Positions 59,218 through 64,000 of a stretch of 64,000 bases of DNA are shown here, one piece after another. Each line of letters begins with the position of its first letter. Position 1 is the first letter of the stretch. Position numbers and translations under genes: made by a program. Origin of the DNA: Paenibacillus sp. FSL A5-0031 (GTDB lineage: Bacteria; Bacillota; Bacilli; Paenibacillales; Paenibacillaceae); contig NZ_MRTD01000001.1 in NCBI RefSeq assembly GCF_001956295.1, positions 186,001 through 250,000 of the forward strand, given 5' to 3'. The notes under the pieces are model-generated. The model was not told where the DNA came from and did not search any database. It worked only from the letters and a program-made list of their open reading frames with translations.

Positions 59218-60216
59218 ATGCGACATCAATTTAAATTAGCAGATGTTCATGAATATATAGATCTTTTATCGGAAGGAATGGATCGTAAGCTTTCTTTCTC
59301 AAGCTGGGAACAGCGTCTGGATTTACCGGAAAGTGTGGGACGCGGTTTTATTTCACGCATGAAGATTAGACCGGGCATGGAAATTTTGGTTGAAGATTTG
59401 TTTTTACGCGAAAACTTGAAGCTGTATATTGAACAAGAATGCCAAGTTCTTGGTCTTGCATATCAGCTTAGCGGAGAGGTTTACTGTGAGTGGAACGGTA
59501 CGCCGATAGCCATCTCAAATTCCCCGGGGAATACGGTATTCTTCACAGACCATACGAAGGTTTATCATGAGACAAGCTCTAATTCCAAAAGCTATGGGAT
59601 TAAAGTAAGACTTCGGCCAGAGGAACTGAGCTTCTATTTTGAGGAAAAAGAAGAACGGGAGCGGCTTGTTCGATTATTGAATTACTATAAAAATACGGTT
59701 CATAATTATGCCATTTCCCCTGAAATTGCAAAAATTGTTTCTGATATGTTGTTATGCACTTATCAAGGACCACTTAAGCGTTTATATATGGAAAGTAAAG
59801 CTTTGGAGCTTATTTTGTTATTTGTACACGAACATGGAGGAGTAAGCACTTCTCTGAATGCTACAAGATTACAGGGCAGGAATGATTTAGAAAAGCTGCA
59901 TATGGCTCGGCAAGTTATCGTCAATCATTTGGAGCATCCGCGCTCCATCCATGAATTATCCAAAATAGTAGGGCTGAGCACGACAAAACTAAAGAAGGGT
60001 TTTCGTGAATTATTCGGAATGACGATATTTGAGCTTGTTCGAGAGCAGCGGCTTATAAAAGGGGCCTGGCTTATGGAAACGAACCAAATGAAGGTGTGCG
60101 AAGCAGCCATAGCCGTTGGATACAGCAATCCGAGCAACTTTGCTACCGCATTTCGGAAACATTATGGCTGTAATCCCAGTGATTTTTTGCAACAGGCAAA
60201 ACAAACCTATAATTAA
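59218..60216 (+). CDS. AraC-family regulator, PchR/siderophore type
   Basis: A 332-residue AraC protein. The N-terminal part (RPGMEILVEDLFLRENLKLY, SNSPGNTVFFTDHTKVYHE) resembles PchR/YbtA-type effector domains of siderophore regulators. The last 100 residues are the double HTH (HELSKIVGLSTTKLKKGFRE, MKVCEAAIAVGYSNPSNFAT). ATG 59218 follows AAAAGGA. A Fur-box-like site upstream and an MFS gene immediately downstream suggest control by iron and activation of a siderophore exporter. Confidence 0.82.
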   Translation: MRHQFKLADVHEYIDLLSEGMDRKLSFSSWEQRLDLPESVGRGFISRMKIRPGMEILVEDLFLRENLKLYIEQECQVLGLAYQLSGEVYCEWNGTPIAISNSPGNTVFFTDHTKVYHETSSNSKSYGIKVRLRPEELSFYFEEKEERERLVRLLNYYKNTVHNYAISPEIAKIVSDMLLCTYQGPLKRLYMESKALELILLFVHEHGGVSTSLNATRLQGRNDLEKLHMARQVIVNHLEHPRSIHELSKIVGLSTTKLKKGFRELFGMTIFELVREQRLIKGAWLMETNQMKVCEAAIAVGYSNPSNFATAFRKHYGCNPSDFLQQAKQTYN

Positions 60217-60328
60217 GCTTTCCACAAAAATTCGATCTTGGCCGTTTGTAGGCTGAGGTCGTTTTTTTATTTGGTCTTCAGCAGGTGAAAAAAAATCCTC
60301 AGCAGGTAGATAGCGAGATTATCGTTTG

Positions 60329-60343
60329 TGATAATTATTTACA
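60329..60343. promoter_or_regulatory. Fur-box-like site before the MFS exporter
   Basis: TGATAATTATTTACA follows the 7-1-7 Fur pattern with two mismatches. Upstream ATTATC (60318-60323) with GATAAT (60330-60335) forms a further dyad. The site lies 17 bp before the MFS start codon. Confidence 0.5.
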
Positions 60344-60359
60344 GGAAGAGGAGTGAGAG

Positions 60360-61544
60360 ATGATTATGAAAAAGTACTTTGTCGTTATTTTCATCACAGT
60401 TCTAACGGCTATGATTTCGATCGCAACATTTAATCCCATTCTTGGGCCGCTTGCACGGAGCTTGGGCTTAACGGAAATCGAATCGGGCAGCTTGGTTACT
60501 ATTACGGGAATATGCTGGATCTTAGGTAGCTTTGTATGGGGGAGATGGGCTCGAATAGGCAGAAAGCTTATTATGATTTCGGCCTTGCTGGGGTATGCAG
60601 TTATGGTTACGGCGTTTGCATGGGTCGCAGATGCAGCGCAAAGGGAGAGCTTATCAACTGAGCTGCTTTTCTGGGTTTTTCTGGGTCTTCGTGCGTTTGC
60701 CGGCTTTTTTTTCGGGGCGATTCCAGCGATGGCGCAGAGCTATTTAATGGAATGGACGACAGCGGACAATCGAGCCAAAGGGATGGCTTTATTCGGAGGA
60801 GCCAATGGACTTGGCTTTGTAGTTGGACCGGCTATAGGAGCAGCTTTAACATCCGTAGGGCTAACAGCTCCTATCTATGTCTCTGCAGGATTATTACTGA
60901 TTGTAATTGTTGTATTCATGATAATCATTCCAGGCAATCAGACCGTTTCCATACAAAATAGTGCTGCGAAGCTGTCTCCGATTGATTCTCGAATTCGTTT
61001 GTACATTACGATAGGGTTGATTTTGTCCACTGTAATGATTATGTTGCAGGTGACCAGCGGATTCTACATTCAGGATCGGCTTTCTGTTTCTGTACAAGAG
61101 GCAACACGAATGACGGGATTAGGGCTCTCCACTGCAGGACTGTTTGTCGTTGCTGCACAAGTACTGATTGGTCGTTTCTTGAAATGGCAGCCAAGTCAGC
61201 TTATGAGCGTTGGTTTAAGTGCTCTTGGAGCAGGATTTCTATTGTTTTTGCTTCTCCCGCACTACTATGAGCTTGCTTTTGCTAGCTTCGGTATCGGCAT
61301 CGGATTTGTAATGCCTGGTTATACGACTGCCGCTTCTCTTGCCGTTAATGAGAAGGAACAAGCACCCGTTGCATCCATCGTCGCTGCGGTTCAAGGCGTG
61401 GGATCGTTTGTTGGTCCGATTTTGGGAACCCTCTTATATTCACTTCAAATGAATCTTTCGTATATTTTATGTTTTATTCTGATCGTATCGTTTATTCCTA
61501 TTATGGCGAAGAAAGCATGGTCGGTGCGTACACGAGGTGTATAA
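60360..61544 (+). CDS. MFS transporter (possible siderophore exporter)
   Basis: A 394-residue 12-segment MFS protein. SFVWGRWARIGRKLIMISAL is the loop between segments 2 and 3, followed by ALFGGANGLGFVVGPAIGAA in segment 5. Length and pattern agree with drug/H+ antiporters of the YmfD or DHA1 type. The start is ATG 60360, eight bases after GAGGAG. A Fur-like site in front and a PchR-like AraC regulator upstream suggest iron-regulated siderophore export, but this is inferred from context. A terminator follows. Confidence 0.84.
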   Translation: MIMKKYFVVIFITVLTAMISIATFNPILGPLARSLGLTEIESGSLVTITGICWILGSFVWGRWARIGRKLIMISALLGYAVMVTAFAWVADAAQRESLSTELLFWVFLGLRAFAGFFFGAIPAMAQSYLMEWTTADNRAKGMALFGGANGLGFVVGPAIGAALTSVGLTAPIYVSAGLLLIVIVVFMIIIPGNQTVSIQNSAAKLSPIDSRIRLYITIGLILSTVMIMLQVTSGFYIQDRLSVSVQEATRMTGLGLSTAGLFVVAAQVLIGRFLKWQPSQLMSVGLSALGAGFLLFLLLPHYYELAFASFGIGIGFVMPGYTTAASLAVNEKEQAPVASIVAAVQGVGSFVGPILGTLLYSLQMNLSYILCFILIVSFIPIMAKKAWSVRTRGV

Positions 61545-61645
61545 CAGGAGATGGTTTTACTTCTAAATTTTTTATAAAAAATTTCTTCTTCAGCTATGTG
61601 AGTTTAGATTAAATATACAGAAAATAAAAACTGTGATAATCGCGG

Positions 61646-61680
61646 AAAGGCAGTCAAGATTTATTGACTGCCTTTTTTGT
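61646..61680 (+). terminator. Terminator of the MFS gene
   Basis: AAAGGCAGTCAA (61646-61657) pairs with TTGACTGCCTTT (61664-61675), followed by T-run. Confidence 0.85.
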
Positions 61681-61996
61681 GTTAATCATTAAATACATAA
61701 CTTTGTATATGTTGTGTAGTCTTTAACACATTTTGAAGTGACAGAAGTACAAAATTTATAGACTATGAGTAGTCGGTCATTAATGGGCATTACACTTTTC
61801 AGAAATTTATCTAGAAACATTTGAAACCTGCTTTTTCTATGAAAGGACTTTCGATATATGATGAATTGGCATTCATATTCAAAGGGAGGTTTAATAATGA
61901 ATAGAAAGAAGCTTTATCCAAGCTGGAAAAATGGAATCGCTGGAAGTGTTCATGATTGCAAATTGAAAGTTCTATTATTTTCCTATACAATAACAA

Positions 61997-62011
61997 TGAG
62001 AACAATTCTCA
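61997..62011. promoter_or_regulatory. Fur box before the AraC/siderophore-binding gene
   Basis: TGAGAACAATTCTCA is a perfect 7-1-7 dyad, close to the Fur consensus. It lies 94 bp before the ATG at 62106. Confidence 0.65.
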
Positions 62012-62105
62012 ATAAATACACTTATATAAGGGTATATTGCTATAAAAGCAAAAAGTTTTACATTTTGATCGTTGCGAGAGTAAAGAGAGGATTTGAATCA
62101 AGCAA

Positions 62106-64000
62106 ATGAACATTAATGACCATATCCAATTATGGGATCAGGCAATTGTAAGGGTTTTAGATGTTAGACAAAACACGTTAGAGCAAGGAAAATGCTTAAA
62201 AAAGTATACATTGCCCACCAGCACCTTTGTTTATATTGTTCGCGGCAGAGGTCGGCTTTGGCTGGATGGAGATGTCCATTTTGCCGACAGGTTTTATGTG
62301 CTGCACGGAGGGAAAGGAGCTTGCTTGGAGATCGAAGCAGAAACGGCAATTGAATACTTTCTGATTCTATATAAGGCAGTATTGCCGCAAAACTGTCTTT
62401 ATGATTTTAAATTACTGATGCAAAGTGATAATCCATTTGAGAAGGCATACAGCTATACGCCATATGACGGGCTGGCACTTTTGGAATATGTGCAAATGAT
62501 GCATAGAGATTGGATTCAAGCAAATAAGCTGGACATGCTGCAGGTTAGAGGGGTATTTTATCAATTCGTACATAGGCTGTTTCGTCAAATGCTGCAAAGC
62601 TCTGAGGCGATTAGTCAAAATAATCTAGCAGAGCAAGTATTGCGCTTTTTATCCGATAGATATCAAGAGCCGAAATCAATGGAATCATTATCTTTGGAGC
62701 TCAATTATAGTCCACAGTATCTTACGCGCAAATTTAAAGAGCAGACAGGATTCAGTCCGATTGAATATGTCATTAAATTGAGAATAGAGAAAGCACAATT
62801 TTTATTGCTTACGACAGATGCTACTTTACAAGAAATCGCATTGAATGTGGGATATTCAGATTTGTTCTATTTCAATCGTATTTTCAAAAAATATGCTGGT
62901 ATTGCACCTGGAAAATTTCGAAATAAACATCTGTCCGATCAAGGTCAGGGTTCTAATCATACAAAAAAAGCGTTAAAAAACTCCATTGTTAATCAAACCT
63001 CTCAAAACTATATTTATAATGAGAATGAAAAACATTCTCAATTCATAGGAGAAGAGGATTACACAATGAACAAAGGCTCCAAAACGGTAATGCTGTCTAC
63101 ATTATGGCTCTGTTTTGCTATTATGGTTAGTGCGTGCTCAGCAGCAACTAACACCCCGAGAAACGCGAGCTCGGGCAATACGACAGGAACAGAGAAAACA
63201 TCAGACAATCAGTCTGCCAATAGTTCTACAACTGCTGCGCAGTTAAATGAAACAAAAATAGTATCTACCCATTTTGGTGATGTGGAAGTTCCAATTAATC
63301 CAAAGCGAGTTGCATCTATTGACTATTTGGGCACTGTAATTGCTCTTGGCGTTGAACCGATCGGTTCCAATAATGTGCTGCTGAATAGCCCGTATTTAAA
63401 GGGACATTTGGAAGGTGTGGAAGATGTCGGTGATTCAATAGAGAAGCTCCTTTCTATAGAACCGGATATTATTATTACACATACGACCAAGCCAGAGGCT
63501 TATGAGAAATATAGTGAGATTGCACCGACGGTGTCTATCGCCTCTAATACCTTCAATAGTGTTCATGAAGAATTAACCTATTTTGGAGAAGTATTAGGCA
63601 AAGAAAACGAGGCGGCTGAATGGTTGAAACAATATGATCTCCATACAGCTGAAGCGAAGGAGAAAATTGCAGGGCTTTTACCAGAAGGTTCTACATTTTC
63701 TGTATTCCAGGAGTATGATGGACAAGTTTTCGCATTCGGCCCCAAATCAGGTCGTGGAGGCAGAAATATTTATCAGATGCTGGGCCTTGCTGCTCCAACT
63801 GCAATCCCTGAAAATATATTAGCTAATACTTATTCGAAAATATCAATAGAGAAACTTCCGGAGTATGCAGGGGACTACATCGTCCTAACGACCGAGTCAT
63901 CGCTGGAAGAGCTCAAAAAAGATCCGATATGGGGTTCTCTGGAAGCGGTACGTGAAGAACGAATTTTCCTTTGGAATGAAGAACGTTCATGGTATCGTGA
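62106..64000 (+). CDS. AraC-family regulator in frame with a siderophore-binding domain (3' end outside window)
   Basis: The reading frame is open from ATG 62106 to the window end (631 codons, no stop). Residues 1-130 are a cupin-like N-terminus (LPTSTFVYIVRGRGRLWLDG). Residues about 178-273 are the AraC double HTH (SLELNYSPQYLTRKFKEQTG, LQEIALNVGYSDLFYFNRIF). A polar linker of about 50 residues follows, then TVMLSTLWLCFAIMVSACS, a membrane or lipoprotein-type segment, then a Thr/Ser-rich spacer and a FeuA/FhuD-like binding domain (PKRVASIDYLGTVIALGVEP, LLSIEPDIIITHT). A real fusion would place the regulator inside and the sensor outside the cell. B. subtilis Btr is a soluble AraC protein with such a domain. 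ATG 62106 has only a weak ribosome binding site. Confidence 0.75.
   Translation, partial: MNINDHIQLWDQAIVRVLDVRQNTLEQGKCLKKYTLPTSTFVYIVRGRGRLWLDGDVHFADRFYVLHGGKGACLEIEAETAIEYFLILYKAVLPQNCLYDFKLLMQSDNPFEKAYSYTPYDGLALLEYVQMMHRDWIQANKLDMLQVRGVFYQFVHRLFRQMLQSSEAISQNNLAEQVLRFLSDRYQEPKSMESLSLELNYSPQYLTRKFKEQTGFSPIEYVIKLRIEKAQFLLLTTDATLQEIALNVGYSDLFYFNRIFKKYAGIAPGKFRNKHLSDQGQGSNHTKKALKNSIVNQTSQNYIYNENEKHSQFIGEEDYTMNKGSKTVMLSTLWLCFAIMVSACSAATNTPRNASSGNTTGTEKTSDNQSANSSTTAAQLNETKIVSTHFGDVEVPINPKRVASIDYLGTVIALGVEPIGSNNVLLNSPYLKGHLEGVEDVGDSIEKLLSIEPDIIITHTTKPEAYEKYSEIAPTVSIASNTFNSVHEELTYFGEVLGKENEAAEWLKQYDLHTAEAKEKIAGLLPEGSTFSVFQEYDGQVFAFGPKSGRGGRNIYQMLGLAAPTAIPENILANTYSKISIEKLPEYAGDYIVLTTESSLEELKKDPIWGSLEAVREERIFLWNEERSWYR
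63015..63065 (+). promoter_or_regulatory. TATAAT, Fur box and ribosome binding site inside the continuous frame
   Basis: TATAAT at 63015-63020 adjoins GAGAATGAAAAACATTCTC at 63021-63039, which fits the 19-bp Fur box. AGGAGAAGAGG at 63048-63058 is a strong ribosome binding site before ATG 63066. No good -35 is visible. These are the parts expected between two genes, but the AraC frame passes through them without a stop. Confidence 0.6.
63066..64000 (+). CDS. Alternative internal start: iron-siderophore-binding lipoprotein (partial)
   Basis: Read from ATG 63066 after AGGAGAAGAGG, this is a lipoprotein with signal MNKGSKTVMLSTLWLCFAIM and lipobox VSAC, then an Asn/Thr/Ser linker and a class III binding-protein fold (FeuA/YclQ group) of at least 311 residues, cut by the window end. 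Such proteins capture ferric siderophore for an ABC importer. The same residues are also the C-terminal part of the longer frame that begins at 62106, so either two products are made or one annotation is wrong. Confidence 0.7.
   Translation, partial: MNKGSKTVMLSTLWLCFAIMVSACSAATNTPRNASSGNTTGTEKTSDNQSANSSTTAAQLNETKIVSTHFGDVEVPINPKRVASIDYLGTVIALGVEPIGSNNVLLNSPYLKGHLEGVEDVGDSIEKLLSIEPDIIITHTTKPEAYEKYSEIAPTVSIASNTFNSVHEELTYFGEVLGKENEAAEWLKQYDLHTAEAKEKIAGLLPEGSTFSVFQEYDGQVFAFGPKSGRGGRNIYQMLGLAAPTAIPENILANTYSKISIEKLPEYAGDYIVLTTESSLEELKKDPIWGSLEAVREERIFLWNEERSWYR

Larger units (their letters stand above)
61545..62105 (+). promoter_or_regulatory. 561-nt gap: terminator, Fur box and promoter region before the second AraC gene
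   Basis: The terminator at 61646-61680 ends the MFS gene. About 425 nt of AT-rich sequence follow with a perfect Fur-type dyad at 61997-62011 and TATA-like hexamers (TATATA, TATAAA) downstream of it near 62020-62045. A reading frame of 83 codons at 61858-62109 overlies the Fur box and is not considered a gene. Confidence 0.5.

Noticed and set aside
61858-62109. 83-codon plus-strand frame upstream of the second AraC gene
   Set aside because: It overlaps the perfect Fur box at 61997-62011 and the AraC start, and its basic, low-complexity product resembles nothing.
1-64000. tRNA, rRNA, CRISPR array or prophage
   Set aside because: No cloverleaf, rRNA signature, spaced repeat series or phage gene order was found by reading the window.

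Overview
The window reads as a chromosomal stretch of a Gram-positive, spore-forming, soil-type Firmicute, most like Paenibacillus. The signs are AGGAGG-type ribosome binding sites with many GTG and TTG starts, an SLH-anchored giant surface protein, LplB/YtcP-type sugar ABC transporters with lipoprotein binding proteins, SleB- and SpoIIP-type sporulation or peptidoglycan enzymes, cre-like sites and many LacI, AraC and TetR regulators. I saw no rRNA, tRNA, CRISPR array, insertion sequence or phage module.

Region 1 (1-12962) opens with the 3' end of a glycerophosphodiester phosphodiesterase. A plus-strand cluster follows: sugar ABC permease, lipoprotein, permease, PHP phosphoesterase, calcineurin-like phosphoesterase, LacI regulator, PfkB kinase, GH38 alpha-mannosidase and M17 aminopeptidase. 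Region 2 (12963-19772) is one 2211-residue secreted SLH protein that combines LamG, Ig-like, discoidin-like and metallophosphoesterase domains. Region 3 (19773-27200) is an aldo/keto reductase, a TIM-barrel isomerase and iolD-iolC-iolA-iolB for inositol catabolism. TGGTA-N-CG-N-TWCCA operators occur twice in front of the region 1 ABC operon and twice in front of the region 3 operon. My best integrating idea is one regulon that takes apart a phosphorylated inositol/mannose compound, such as glycerophosphoinositol or a phosphoinositol mannoside.

Region 4 (27200-34142) holds small single genes separated by strong, often bidirectional terminators: a HesB-like protein, a DUF1801 protein, two small membrane proteins, a methyltransferase, an alpha/beta hydrolase, a DinB protein, SleB and a VapBC-like pair. 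Region 5 (34161-44036) is a second sugar locus: a divergent LacI gene, two DUF4832-type proteins around an acyltransferase-like protein, a Gfo/Idh/MocA oxidoreductase and a complete ABC transporter.

Region 6 (44100-57070) contains an unrecognised 240-residue protein, a MocR regulator overlapping ddl (the DdlR arrangement), a HAD phosphatase, an SH3b-SH3b-SpoIIP enzyme, a TetR/MMPL efflux operon, DUF3955 and DUF817 membrane proteins and a divergent AraC/PhyH dioxygenase pair. Region 7 (57071-64000) has a TetR/MFS pair and then an iron-related block marked by four Fur-box-like sites: a PchR-like AraC regulator, an MFS exporter, and a second AraC regulator. The frame of this second regulator runs without a stop into a FeuA-like siderophore-binding lipoprotein that leaves the window. 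That arrangement could encode a membrane-spanning siderophore sensor and is the most striking single observation here.
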